Shown: positions 1 through 6,640 of the stretch, one piece after another
Layout of the letters: each line of letters begins with the position of its first letter
How positions within the stretch are numbered: the stretch's first letter is position 1
Source of the DNA: CAVTWJ01 sp963849485
Lineage (GTDB): Bacteria; Oederibacteriota; Muellerivitia; Muellerivitales; Muellerivitaceae
Assembly: GCA_963849485.1 (NCBI GenBank)
Contig: CAWKIF010000006.1
Span: 1-9,383, forward strand
Direction: 5' to 3'
DNA length: 9,383 bases
Position numbers and translations under genes: made by a program
The notes under the pieces: generated by a model
Told to the model about the DNA's origin: nothing
The model's database searches: none
What the model saw: only the letters and a program-made list of their open reading frames with translations

Positions 1-1016
1 GGGCCTTTCATGAGAAGGAAAAACCAAAAAATTGGTTTCATAACGGAAAGGAGGCCGGGGTAGGACAAAAGTGGATTCCTCTCGACCGGGTAGGGCTTTA
101 TGTACCAGGCGGCCTTGCCGCCTATCCTTCCTCTGTCATCATGAACGTGGTAGCCGCCAAGGTGGCGGGCGTTAAGGAAGCCATTGTCGTCACACCGGTT
201 AAGAAGGATGGAAAAGTCAACCCCGCGGTATTGGCGGCGGCCTATCTATCGGGTGCGGACGCCCTCTACAAGATCGGTGGCGCCCAGGCGATAGCGGCCT
301 TGGCTTACGGCACCAAAAGTGTTCCGGCGGTTGACAAGATTACCGGGCCCAGCAACCTCTTCGTGGCTCTGGCCAAACGAAAGGTCTTCGGACAGGTCGG
401 AATCGACGGGTTCCCAGGTCCCAGCGAGGTTCTCATCGTTGCCGATGGATCGGCCCCTGCCTCCTGGGCCGCGGCCGACCTTCTGGCCCAGGCCGAACAT
501 GACGAAATGGCCATGCCGCTCTTGGTTTCCTTGAATGAAAAATATGCCTTGGAAGTATCCCGGGAAGTGGATAGGCAGGTGAAGCTACTTAAAAGAGAAC
601 CTATCGCATCCGCTTCGATATTGAGTCGTGGAGCGATTTTGGTGGCCAGTTCCAAAGCCCAAGCACTCCATTTCGCAAATCACTTTGCTTCCGAACATTT
701 GGAATTGTTGGTTAAAAAGCCCAAAGAATGGGTACCATCGATCCGTCATGCTGGCGCTATCTTCATAGGCCCCTTAAGCGCTGAGGCTTTCGGGGACTAC
801 ACTGCCGGCCCCAACCATGTGCTCCCGACGGGGGGGACGGCTCGTTATTCTTCTGGACTTTCGGTTTATGATTTTCTCAAGCGAACCAACCTGTTAGAAA
901 TGAAACCCGCCGGGCTCAAAGCCTATGGCCAGGCCACGGTTGATTTCGCCGAAAAGGAAGGCCTGGGTGCCCACGCCCGAAGTGTTTTACTCCGATTAAA
1001 ACCCCGAGACCATTGA
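1..1016 (+). CDS. hisD: Histidinol dehydrogenase HisD, 5'-truncated by window edge
   Basis: HisD catalyses the last two steps of histidine synthesis, oxidising L-histidinol to histidinal and then to histidine with two NAD+ in the cytoplasm. The reading frame is open from base 3 to the TGA at 1014-1016, giving 337 residues. The family is about 430 long, so roughly 95 N-terminal residues lie outside the window. The upstream stretch still reads as HisD (DRVGLYVPGG, AAYPSS), so the ATG at 141 is internal and not the start. The Zn-site residues of the family are visible: Gln (489-491) and His (498-500) in QAEHD, Asp (795-797) in GDYTAGPNH, and His (972-974) in the C-terminal GLGAHARS. The catalytic Glu-His pair is at 693-698 (SEHLE). 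hisC follows after 10 bases. Everything points to an intact, active enzyme. Confidence 0.97.
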   Translation, partial: AFHEKEKPKNWFHNGKEAGVGQKWIPLDRVGLYVPGGLAAYPSSVIMNVVAAKVAGVKEAIVVTPVKKDGKVNPAVLAAAYLSGADALYKIGGAQAIAALAYGTKSVPAVDKITGPSNLFVALAKRKVFGQVGIDGFPGPSEVLIVADGSAPASWAAADLLAQAEHDEMAMPLLVSLNEKYALEVSREVDRQVKLLKREPIASASILSRGAILVASSKAQALHFANHFASEHLELLVKKPKEWVPSIRHAGAIFIGPLSAEAFGDYTAGPNHVLPTGGTARYSSGLSVYDFLKRTNLLEMKPAGLKAYGQATVDFAEKEGLGAHARSVLLRLKPRDH

Positions 1017-1019
1017 GGG
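1015..1019 (+). promoter_or_regulatory. Ribosome binding site deciding the hisC start
   Basis: GAGGG overlaps the hisD stop codon. It lies 7 bases before GTG at 1027 but only 4 before the alternative TTG at 1024. The spacing and the codon preference both favour GTG 1027. Confidence 0.6.
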
Positions 1020-1026
1020 TATTTTG

Positions 1027-2100
1027 GTGAAGAAGAACCTCAAAAACTGGTTTCGGCCGGCTATTTTAAAAATGAAGGGTTATACCCCCGGGGAACAGCC
1101 CAAAGACCTGCGGACCATTAAACTCAATACCAACGAGAATCCTTACGCCCCCGCCCAGTCCGTCCAGAAGGCCGTGAAAAAACTGACCGATTTTCGTCTG
1201 CGTTTATACCCCGAACCTACCGCCCATACCCTGCGGCAAGCCCTTTCCAAACATTATGGATGGCCGGTGGAAGGCATCTTGGTGGGGAATGGCTCGGATG
1301 AGATTTTATCCATGCTTTTTAGAGCCTGCGTGGGCAGGGGCGACCTGGTTCAATACCCTGATTTGACTTACAGCCTTTACACGGTTCTGGCTGAAATCAG
1401 CGAAGCGAAAATCAAAGAGATTCCTCTGAGCCCAAGCTTTGAACTGCCGTTTAAAAAATTATCACTCCAAGCCCGGTTGACTCTATGGGGATATCCCAAT
1501 CCTCCCGTAGGAAATTGCTTTGATTCGAAGGAAATGTCCGTTTTTTGTAAGAAAACAAAGGGGTTGGTTTTAATTGATGAGGCCTATGTGGATTTTGCCA
1601 ATAACCATTGTTTGGACTTGGCAAAGAAATGCCCCAATATCCTTGTTTTGCGCACCATGTCCAAATCCTTTTCCTTGGCGGGGGCTCGTTTGGGTTATGT
1701 GTTCGGCCACCCGGATGTCATTGGACAGCTTTTAAAAGTAAAGGATTCCTATAACGTCAATCGGATCACCCAGGGATTAGCCGTTGAGGCCTTGAACCTT
1801 GCTGGCCTGCGTGACCAGAAAAATAAAATTAAGCTCATTCAGATGGAAAGAGAGCGACTGGCAGAAGCGTTAATGAATATGGGTTTTGCTGTGCCGCCCA
1901 GTCAGGCAAATTTCTTGCTTGCCTTCTGCCCGGCGGAAACGAATGCGGAAACGCTTTATAAAAGTCTCAAAAGAAAACTTATTTTGGTAAGATACTTTCC
2001 CCATCCAAGACTGAGGCGCTGCCTCCGCGTCACGGTGGGAACGCCCGAACAGAACAACGCACTGTTGCGGGAAATAAAAGGCCTCCTGAAGCGACTGTAA
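1027..2100 (+). CDS. hisC: Histidinol-phosphate aminotransferase HisC
   Basis: This PLP-dependent class I/II aminotransferase converts imidazole-acetol phosphate and glutamate to histidinol phosphate. It is 357 residues from the GTG start, normal for HisC. The N-terminal substrate region has LNTNENPY. The Asp that holds the PLP pyridine nitrogen and the adjacent Tyr are in IDEAYVDF (Asp184, Tyr187). The Schiff-base Lys is Lys213 in TMSKSFSLAGARLGY, and the C-terminal substrate Arg lies in CLRVTVGT. One oddity is the loop usually written PNNPTG, which reads PNPPVG here, so Pro159 sits where E. coli HisC has Asn157, a PLP O3' ligand. Some natural HisC proteins also vary at this position, so loss of activity does not follow. 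Parts of the gene are clearly more AT-rich than hisB and hisF. A TTG at 1024 would add one residue. Confidence 0.95.
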   Translation: MKKNLKNWFRPAILKMKGYTPGEQPKDLRTIKLNTNENPYAPAQSVQKAVKKLTDFRLRLYPEPTAHTLRQALSKHYGWPVEGILVGNGSDEILSMLFRACVGRGDLVQYPDLTYSLYTVLAEISEAKIKEIPLSPSFELPFKKLSLQARLTLWGYPNPPVGNCFDSKEMSVFCKKTKGLVLIDEAYVDFANNHCLDLAKKCPNILVLRTMSKSFSLAGARLGYVFGHPDVIGQLLKVKDSYNVNRITQGLAVEALNLAGLRDQKNKIKLIQMERERLAEALMNMGFAVPPSQANFLLAFCPAETNAETLYKSLKRKLILVRYFPHPRLRRCLRVTVGTPEQNNALLREIKGLLKRL

Positions 2101-2123
2101 ATGGGAAGGCCCGGGAGCCTTCT

Positions 2124-2717
2124 ATGCCCAAGCGACAAGCCACCCTCAAGCGAAAGACCAAAGAAACCGACATCGAACTGACCTTGAACCTGGATGGATC
2201 GGGCGCTCACCAGGTGAAAACGCCTGTGCCTTTTCTCACCCATATGCTGGAAGCCTTCAGCAAACACAGCGGGTTCGACTTAAAAGTTAACGCCAAGGGC
2301 GACACCCATGTCGACGACCACCACACGGTAGAAGATATCGGCATCTGCCTGGGTATCGCGTTGGACCAGGCCCTGGGTGACAAGGCGGGAATCGGCCGGT
2401 ACGGGCATTTTTACGTGCCCCTGGACGAGGCCCTAGTAAGGTCGGTGGTGGATCTGAGCGGCCGAAGCTACATGAATTTTTCACTCGATTTGAATGTTAA
2501 AAAACGCATCGGAACCTTCGACACCGAATTGGTGGAGGATTTTTTCAAGGCCGTGACCGACAACGGCAAGTTCAATTTGCACCTGGAGAAGATCCACGGG
2601 CGTAACAGCCACCATATTGTCGAGGCGGCCTTTAAGAGTTTCGCCCGGGCTCTGAAGATGGCCGCGGCCAGGGATGGGAACGCTAAGGGCGTACCCTCGA
2701 CCAAAGGCAATTTGTAA
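2124..2717 (+). CDS. hisB: Imidazoleglycerol-phosphate dehydratase HisB (monofunctional)
   Basis: This enzyme dehydrates imidazole-glycerol phosphate to imidazole-acetol phosphate, the substrate of HisC. It is 197 residues, the usual length of the single-domain IGPD. There is no N-terminal HAD phosphatase domain like the one in enterobacterial HisB, so histidinol-phosphate phosphatase must be encoded elsewhere. The two metal-binding HHxxE motifs are clear: DDHHTVED at residues 64-71 and SHHIVEA at 162-168. Other family marks are HMLEAFSKHSGFDL near 40-53, ELVEDFF at 135-141 and the C-terminal GVPSTKG. The ATG at 2124 follows GGGAG (2113-2117) with 6-base spacing, and the gap to hisC is 23 bases. 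The gene is more GC-rich than hisC. Confidence 0.97.
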   Translation: MPKRQATLKRKTKETDIELTLNLDGSGAHQVKTPVPFLTHMLEAFSKHSGFDLKVNAKGDTHVDDHHTVEDIGICLGIALDQALGDKAGIGRYGHFYVPLDEALVRSVVDLSGRSYMNFSLDLNVKKRIGTFDTELVEDFFKAVTDNGKFNLHLEKIHGRNSHHIVEAAFKSFARALKMAAARDGNAKGVPSTKGNL

Positions 2718-2752
2718 ACCAGCGACCTGGCCCGCTTGAAGGCGGGTTCCCA

Positions 2753-2760
2753 AGGGGAGA
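2753..2760 (+). promoter_or_regulatory. Ribosome binding site deciding the hisH start
   Basis: AAGGGGAG lies about 5 bases before ATG 2766. It supports that start over the in-frame TTG at 2736, which would add ten residues lacking family similarity ahead of MITVVDYGVGN. Confidence 0.8.
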
Positions 2761-2765
2761 ACGAC

Positions 2766-3374
2766 ATGATTACGGTAGTGGATTACGGTGTAGGCAACCT
2801 GCACAGCGTGGCCAAGGCCCTGGAAAAGGTCGGGGCCAAGACCCGGGTGACCTCGGACTGGAAGGATGTGGAGGGTTCCAATGGCGTGGTTTTGCCAGGC
2901 GTGGGCGCTTTCAAGGATTCGATGGACGCGATGCACCGGTCCGATCTGGCGAAGGCCGTGAAAGACTTCATTGCCACTGGCAAACCCTTCCTGGGCGTGT
3001 GCGTAGGGCTCCAGATGCTTTTCGCCGAAAGCGAGGAGTTTGGGATTTCCAAGGGGCTGGGTGTTTTCCCCGGCAGGGTCGTGAAATTCAATCAGGGGCA
3101 AAAGGTGCCCCACATGGGTTGGAATCAGATCCGGGAGACAAAACCCGGAAACCCGCTCTTGAAGGGCTTGAGGGAGGGCGAATACCTCTACTTCGTTCAT
3201 TCTTATTATGTCGTACCCGAGGACGACGCCATCTCAGCGGCTAAGTGCCAATACGGAGTGGATTTCACCTGCATGGTCTGGCGGGACAACACCTTCGGAA
3301 CGCAGTTCCACCCCGAGAAAAGCCAAGAGGCGGGGCTGCGGATCTATCGGAACTTCATGGAATTGGCGGGTTAA
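2766..3374 (+). CDS. hisH: Imidazole glycerol phosphate synthase glutaminase subunit HisH
   Basis: HisH is the class I glutamine amidotransferase subunit that hydrolyses glutamine and passes ammonia to HisF. From ATG 2766 it is 202 residues, typical of the family, and begins with the standard strand and loop ITVVDYGVGNLHSV. The oxyanion region PGVGAF is at 44-49. The nucleophile Cys79 is in GKPFLGVCVGLQ, and the His182 and Glu184 of the triad are in TQFHPEKS. The context fits: hisB lies 48 bases upstream, hisA starts 3 bases downstream, and its partner hisF is one gene further on. A TTG at 2736 is in frame but lacks a good ribosome site. Nothing suggests damage. Confidence 0.97.
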   Translation: MITVVDYGVGNLHSVAKALEKVGAKTRVTSDWKDVEGSNGVVLPGVGAFKDSMDAMHRSDLAKAVKDFIATGKPFLGVCVGLQMLFAESEEFGISKGLGVFPGRVVKFNQGQKVPHMGWNQIRETKPGNPLLKGLREGEYLYFVHSYYVVPEDDAISAAKCQYGVDFTCMVWRDNTFGTQFHPEKSQEAGLRIYRNFMELAG

Positions 3375-3377
3375 TTT

Positions 3378-4154
3378 ATGTATGTCATCCCAGCGATTGA
3401 TTTAAGAAAAGGGCGCTGCGTCCGGCTGGTCCAGGGCGACCTACGCGACGAGACGGTCTATTCTCAAGAACCTGTTTCGGTGGCCAAACTCTGGAAGCTC
3501 AAGGGCGCCAAAAGGCTCCACGTGATCGACTTGGACGGGGCCTTCTCGGGAAAACTCTCGAATCTGGAATACGTGAAGGAGATCATCAAGGCCACCGATA
3601 TGAAGGTGCAGGTGGGGGGCGGCATCCGGGACCTGAAAACGATCGAAAAGGTCATGGATTTGGGGGTTTCCTCCGTCATCCTGGGTACCTCGGCGGTCCA
3701 AAACAAGGAGTTCGTGAAGGAAGCGGTCAAGGAATACGGAAAGGCCATCATCGCTGGCATCGACGCCAAAAAGGGAATGGTGGCGATCAAGGGGTGGAAG
3801 CAGGTCACCAAGGTGAACGCGGTGGATTTGGCCAAGGAAATGGCTGATTTGGGGGTCGGATCCATCATCTTTACCGATATCCAGCGGGACGGCATGCTGG
3901 AAGGTCCCAACTTCAAGAGCACCAAGGAATTGGCCGTGGAAGTGAAAATACCCGTGATTGTGTCGGGCGGCATTTCCAGCTACCGGGATATCGAACACGC
4001 CAAAAGGCTTGAAAAGTACGGCATTAGCTCAGTAATTATCGGGAAAGCCCTCTATACCGGCAAGATCGACTTGAAACAGGCCATTAAGATCGCCAAGGAA
4101 CCTCCGGCACCCAAGACGCCCAAGGCCAAGAAGAAAAGGAAGAAAAGCTCTTAA
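3378..4154 (+). CDS. hisA: ProFAR isomerase HisA
   Basis: HisA is the (beta/alpha)8-barrel isomerase converting ProFAR to PRFAR by an Amadori rearrangement, one step before HisH/HisF. The catalytic acid/base aspartates are Asp8 (PAIDLRKG) and Asp129 (AGIDAKKG). The phosphate-binding loops are QVGGGIRD at 78-85 and VSGGISS at 195-201, and FTDIQRDGML is at 165-174. The barrel is complete by about residue 240. After it comes an extra 18-residue tail, EPPAPKTPKAKKKRKKSS, with 8 basic residues; most HisA proteins end near 240-245. The start ATG 3378 is 3 bases after the hisH stop, and GGCGGG (3365-3370) is a modest ribosome site. The nearest homologue is HisF, but the VQGD and FTDIQRDG signatures fit HisA. 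Confidence 0.96.
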   Translation: MYVIPAIDLRKGRCVRLVQGDLRDETVYSQEPVSVAKLWKLKGAKRLHVIDLDGAFSGKLSNLEYVKEIIKATDMKVQVGGGIRDLKTIEKVMDLGVSSVILGTSAVQNKEFVKEAVKEYGKAIIAGIDAKKGMVAIKGWKQVTKVNAVDLAKEMADLGVGSIIFTDIQRDGMLEGPNFKSTKELAVEVKIPVIVSGGISSYRDIEHAKRLEKYGISSVIIGKALYTGKIDLKQAIKIAKEPPAPKTPKAKKKRKKSS

Positions 4155-4161
4155 GAGATTT

Positions 4162-4299
4162 AACCAAAAGCCAACACGAAGTCACGAAGACACAAAGAAA
4201 ATGTAGAATTTAGTCAAAAAGATTGGTTCTGGAGGATAGTTCTACGGCTCTTCAAAAGGGTTCCTTGGGGTCTTAGTGGCTTAGTGTTGGAAGTTGGTT
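4162..4299 (+). repeat. Imperfect inverted repeat filling the hisA-hisF gap
   Basis: The 172 bases between hisA and hisF hold no convincing ORF. They do hold two 39-base arms, 4162-4200 and the reverse complement of 4261-4299, matching at 30 of 39 positions by eye. The arms have an approximate 8-base period built on cacgaag/cactaag/cacaaag, and a 60-base loop separates them. The element could form a large hairpin in the transcript between hisA and hisF. A relative of the left arm occurs at 9308-9338 (26 of 31 matches to 4171-4201). There is no transposase, so this looks like a small dispersed non-coding repeat (REP- or MITE-like). Whether it affects expression cannot be told from sequence. 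Confidence 0.75.
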
Positions 4300-4326
4300 T
4301 TTAGTTTTTAAATAATCGAGGATTGA

Positions 4327-5097
4327 ATGTTAGCCAAAAGAATCATTCCATGTTTGGATGTCAAGGAAGGGCGGGTGGTTAAGGGCGTCAAGTTCCAGAA
4401 TTTGCGCGACGCCGGGGACCCTGTAGAGATCGCCAAACAATACGACGCCGAGCAGGCGGATGAGCTGGTCTTCCTCGATATCACCGCTTCCTTCGAGAAG
4501 CGCGACATTCTCCTGGATGTGGTGACCCGGACCGCTGAAGCGGTTTTCATGCCCTTGACCGTGGGCGGCGGGGTGCGTACCACGGAAGATATCCGAACCC
4601 TCCTGAAATCGGGTGCCGACAAGGTTTCCCTCAATACCCGCGCGGTCGAGAACCCGGTCGTGTTAAAGGAAGGGGCGGAGAAATTCGGTTCTCAATGTAT
4701 CGTGCTAGCCATCGACGCCAAGCGTAAAGACCCCTTTGACCCCTCTAAGGGTTGGGAGGTTTATACCCATGGGGGGCGGGTGGCCACGGGTAAGGACGCG
4801 GTGCAATGGGCCATCGAGGGCGTAGGGCTCGGAGCGGGTGAGATTCTGTTGACCAGCATGGACCGGGACGGCACTAAAAACGGCTATGACATCGAATTGA
4901 CCCGGTCCATCAGCGAGTCGGTCAAGGTGCCCGTGATCGCTTCGGGCGGGGTGGGGAATTTGGACCACTTGGCGGAAGGAATCCTCTACGGTAAGGCCGA
5001 CGCGGTTCTCGCAGCTTCCATCTTTCATTACGGCGAGTACACCATAAAGGAAGCCAGGGAATACCTGAGATACAAGAACATACCGGTGCGGTCATGA
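4327..5097 (+). CDS. hisF: Imidazole glycerol phosphate synthase cyclase subunit HisF
   Basis: HisF is the (beta/alpha)8-barrel cyclase that uses ammonia from HisH to turn PRFAR into imidazole-glycerol phosphate and AICAR, linking histidine and purine synthesis. It is 256 residues, the standard length. The catalytic pair is Asp11 (IPCLDVKEGRVVKG) and Asp130 (LAIDAKR). The phosphate-binding loops are TVGGGVRT at 78-85 and IASGGVG at 204-210, and TSMDRDGTKNGYD at 176-188 is diagnostic for HisF. The ATG at 4327 follows GAGG (4318-4321) with 5-base spacing. It is separated from hisA by the inverted repeat, yet its partner hisH lies just before hisA. Its stop overlaps the start of the next small gene by ATGA (5094-5097), which implies coupled translation. 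Confidence 0.98.
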   Translation: MLAKRIIPCLDVKEGRVVKGVKFQNLRDAGDPVEIAKQYDAEQADELVFLDITASFEKRDILLDVVTRTAEAVFMPLTVGGGVRTTEDIRTLLKSGADKVSLNTRAVENPVVLKEGAEKFGSQCIVLAIDAKRKDPFDPSKGWEVYTHGGRVATGKDAVQWAIEGVGLGAGEILLTSMDRDGTKNGYDIELTRSISESVKVPVIASGGVGNLDHLAEGILYGKADAVLAASIFHYGEYTIKEAREYLRYKNIPVRS

Positions 5098-5363
5098 GTC
5101 TTCCCCCGGCGGTGGCCAAGCAACTGGAAAAGCTGATCCAGCAAAACGTAAACAAGCATTTCGGTACCCTCCTACCCGCTGAAAGGACCGCCGACAAGGT
5201 CCGGGCCTTCGCCCAGAACCAGCTCGATTTTTTTATCAACGGCATCGTGAAAGAATCGCCCGATTTGAGGGCGAAATGGGTGAAGGGTCATCCTTACCAC
5301 GCCCATTTACGTATCATGCCGGGTTCAAATCTTTTTGAAGTTGAAATTACCTGCGACGAGTGA
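5094..5363 (+). CDS. Small protein of unknown function, tandem paralogue 1
   Basis: This 89-residue protein does not match a family I recognise. Its start overlaps the hisF stop (ATGA), so it is probably translated by coupling to hisF. It is soluble-looking, with no signal peptide or membrane segment. Residues 7-20 and about 31-55 look helical and amphipathic, and the C-terminal 20 residues look like beta strands ending in an acidic CDE. It aligns without gaps to the next gene over residues 13-74 (about 34 of 62 identical). The shared core is DKV-AFAQ-QLDFFI-G, then SPDL, a Trp and GHP. Conserved Trp and Gly-His-Pro could form a binding site, but that is inference. Lockstep conservation between duplicates argues that it is a real coding gene. 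Function is unknown. Confidence 0.8.
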   Translation: MSLPPAVAKQLEKLIQQNVNKHFGTLLPAERTADKVRAFAQNQLDFFINGIVKESPDLRAKWVKGHPYHAHLRIMPGSNLFEVEITCDE

Positions 5364-5366
5364 CCT

Positions 5367-5645
5367 ATGGCCGACAAGAGTATGTTCACCCAAATCCAAC
5401 TTTTGATCCGGCAGAATGTCGTGCGTTATTTCGCCAATATGCCCCCTTCTGAAAAAACCGTGGATAAGGTCGAGGCCTTCGCCCAGAAACAGCTTGATTT
5501 CTTCATCGACGGCCTCAAGAAGCAGTCGCCGGATCTTGCCAAAACCTGGAAGAACGGCCACCCCTTTCTTGCCAAGGCGGCCATTAATACTCAGACCTTC
5601 ACTTTCGAAATCCAGATCGTCGAGAAAGAACCGGGAAAGTTCTAA
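5367..5645 (+). CDS. Small protein of unknown function, tandem paralogue 2
   Basis: This 92-residue protein is a clear duplicate of the preceding gene and starts 3 bases after its stop. The aligned core (residues 12-73) keeps QNV, DKV-AFAQ-QLDFFI-G, SPDL, Trp and GHP. The N-terminal 11 residues and the C-terminal tail (EKEPGKF) have diverged. Conservation is also visible at the DNA level around 5461-5545. Many third positions differ, though, so the duplication is old and both copies have been kept under protein-level selection. No ribosome site of strength is seen, so translation is probably coupled to the upstream copy. Predicted helices followed by a short beta hairpin suggest a small soluble domain, perhaps forming a heterodimer with paralogue 1 (inference). 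Function is unknown. Confidence 0.8.
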   Translation: MADKSMFTQIQLLIRQNVVRYFANMPPSEKTVDKVEAFAQKQLDFFIDGLKKQSPDLAKTWKNGHPFLAKAAINTQTFTFEIQIVEKEPGKF

Positions 5646-5647
5646 CC

Positions 5648-6205
5648 ATGACTCGGCCGCTTTCCATTCGAACCCTCCGCTTAGTTCTGAGGGATTGGCA
5701 GGGTTCGGATTTAAAGGACGCCTATGAATATGGTTCTGACCCCCGAGTGGTTCGTTTCATGCCCTGGGGACCCAACACTTTAGAGCAATCCCGCGTATTT
5801 ATCCGTCGATGCCTCCGAAAACGCCGGTTAAAACCCAGACGAACCTATGAATTCGCAGTAGTGTTGGCCGCAGATAATAAAGTGATTGGGGGATGCGGAA
5901 TAAGGATCAAAAACGCAGCTTTACGGGAAGGGGATTTGGGTTATTGTTTCAATCTCAATTATTGGGGTCAGGGCTACGCCACCGAAGCTGCGCAATCCCT
6001 TATCCATTTCGGTTTTACAAAGTTGAAACTTCACCGACTTAGGGCCACCTGTGATAATCAAAACAAGGCCTCCGCCCGGGTCCTGGAAAAGGTGGGGTTG
6101 CGGTTTGAGGGTCTGATGAGGGAAAACCTCCTTCAAAAGGGGAAGTGGCGGGACAGCCGGCTTTACGCCATGCTTGATAAAGATTTTGGAAAAACAGAAA
6201 AGTGA
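5648..6205 (+). CDS. GNAT-family N-acetyltransferase, RimJ/RimL-like
   Basis: This 185-residue protein is of the Gcn5-related acetyltransferase family, subtype RimJ/RimL (acetyl-CoA dependent transfer to an amine, often a protein N-terminus). It opens with the subtype's IRTLRLVLRDW strand and a helix with DAYEYGSDPRVVRFM. The acetyl-CoA pyrophosphate loop is at about 106-113 (WGQGYATEA), after the strand LGYCFN. The late motif LRATCDNQNKASARVLEKVGLRFEG at 131-155 is typical, where the Asn and Ser-Ala-Arg region helps form the active site. The substrate is not predictable; ribosomal-protein acetylation is only one option for such homologues. It starts 2 bases after paralogue 2 and ends 3 bases before the next gene, so it belongs to the same transcript. 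Its base composition is lower in GC than hisF. Confidence 0.88.
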   Translation: MTRPLSIRTLRLVLRDWQGSDLKDAYEYGSDPRVVRFMPWGPNTLEQSRVFIRRCLRKRRLKPRRTYEFAVVLAADNKVIGGCGIRIKNAALREGDLGYCFNLNYWGQGYATEAAQSLIHFGFTKLKLHRLRATCDNQNKASARVLEKVGLRFEGLMRENLLQKGKWRDSRLYAMLDKDFGKTEK

Positions 6206-6208
6206 TTA

Positions 6209-6640
6209 ATGGAAAATAAGGAAAGATTTTCTAAATTCAAACTCGTTTTGTACGTTTTGGCCCTGGTTGGCCTGATATGGCTGGGGCTTCAAGCCTATTG
6301 GGAATATTACAAATTCAAGCTCTGGTTCGCGGGGGTTGGAACGGGTGTCTTTGGTATTTCAGGTTTGATCCTTGGTTTTATTTACTTCCATTCCGTTCAC
6401 AAGATCCATGAACGGTTGAAGGAAATGCCGGGCGGCTTAGGCAAAATTGGCGCTTATGTCGCATTTATCATTGGTTTGATATTGGTAAATCCCCTTCCCT
6501 GGAGCTTGGCTTTGTGGCTTTTCACTCCGCCGGGCAGCCTCAACATCGCTGGGGAATGGTTTTTTATCGGCTGTTCATTTGCGGCTGTCATTGTCCTCTC
6601 CCTGGAGCGGTTCTTCGCCAAGAAAAATCAAAAGTCATGA
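6209..6640 (+). CDS. Small four-helix membrane protein of unknown function
   Basis: This 143-residue protein has four hydrophobic segments at about residues 11-30, 38-60, 80-105 and 115-133, consistent with an inner-membrane protein with both ends in the cytoplasm (Lys/Arg-rich MENKERFSKFK and FFAKKNQKS ends, positive-inside rule). The loop 61-79 is basic and His-rich (HSVHKIHERLKEMPGG). There is no signal peptide cleavage site, no recognisable catalytic motif and no family I can name. The start ATG 6209 is 3 bases after the GNAT stop and has no strong ribosome site. Its own stop overlaps the LOG start by ATGA (6637-6640), so the two are probably made together. A role as a membrane partner of a neighbour is possible but unsupported. 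Confidence 0.75.
   Translation: MENKERFSKFKLVLYVLALVGLIWLGLQAYWEYYKFKLWFAGVGTGVFGISGLILGFIYFHSVHKIHERLKEMPGGLGKIGAYVAFIIGLILVNPLPWSLALWLFTPPGSLNIAGEWFFIGCSFAAVIVLSLERFFAKKNQKS

Noticed and set aside
141..1016. ATG 141 as the start of hisD
   Set aside because: The same frame is open upstream to base 3 and encodes conserved HisD sequence (DRVGLYVPGG), so the gene is cut by the window edge.
2736..2765. TTG 2736 as the hisH start
   Set aside because: ATG 2766 has a strong AAGGGGAG ribosome site and begins exactly at the conserved N-terminus of HisH.
2481..3998. Long minus-strand ORFs opposite hisB, hisH and hisA (up to 239 codons)
   Set aside because: They mirror the codon structure of well-supported plus-strand genes, cross gene borders, and contain no recognisable motif.
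4171..4200. CRISPR-like or tandem repeat array
   Set aside because: The units are approximately 8 bases, imperfect and adjacent with no spacers; only about three units per arm.
4162..4299. Intrinsic terminator after hisA
   Set aside because: The 60-base loop, many mismatches and lack of a U-run directly after a GC-rich stem do not fit an intrinsic terminator, and hisF continues the operon.
4287..4316. Promoter-like TTGGAA and AATAAT before hisF
   Set aside because: Only a loose match, with 18-base spacing, and transcription would start at or after the hisF ribosome site, leaving no usable leader.
6514..6636. Earlier in-frame ATG for the LOG gene
   Set aside because: It would lie well inside the membrane protein gene and add 41 non-family residues. 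ATG 6637 gives the family N-terminus and an ATGA junction.
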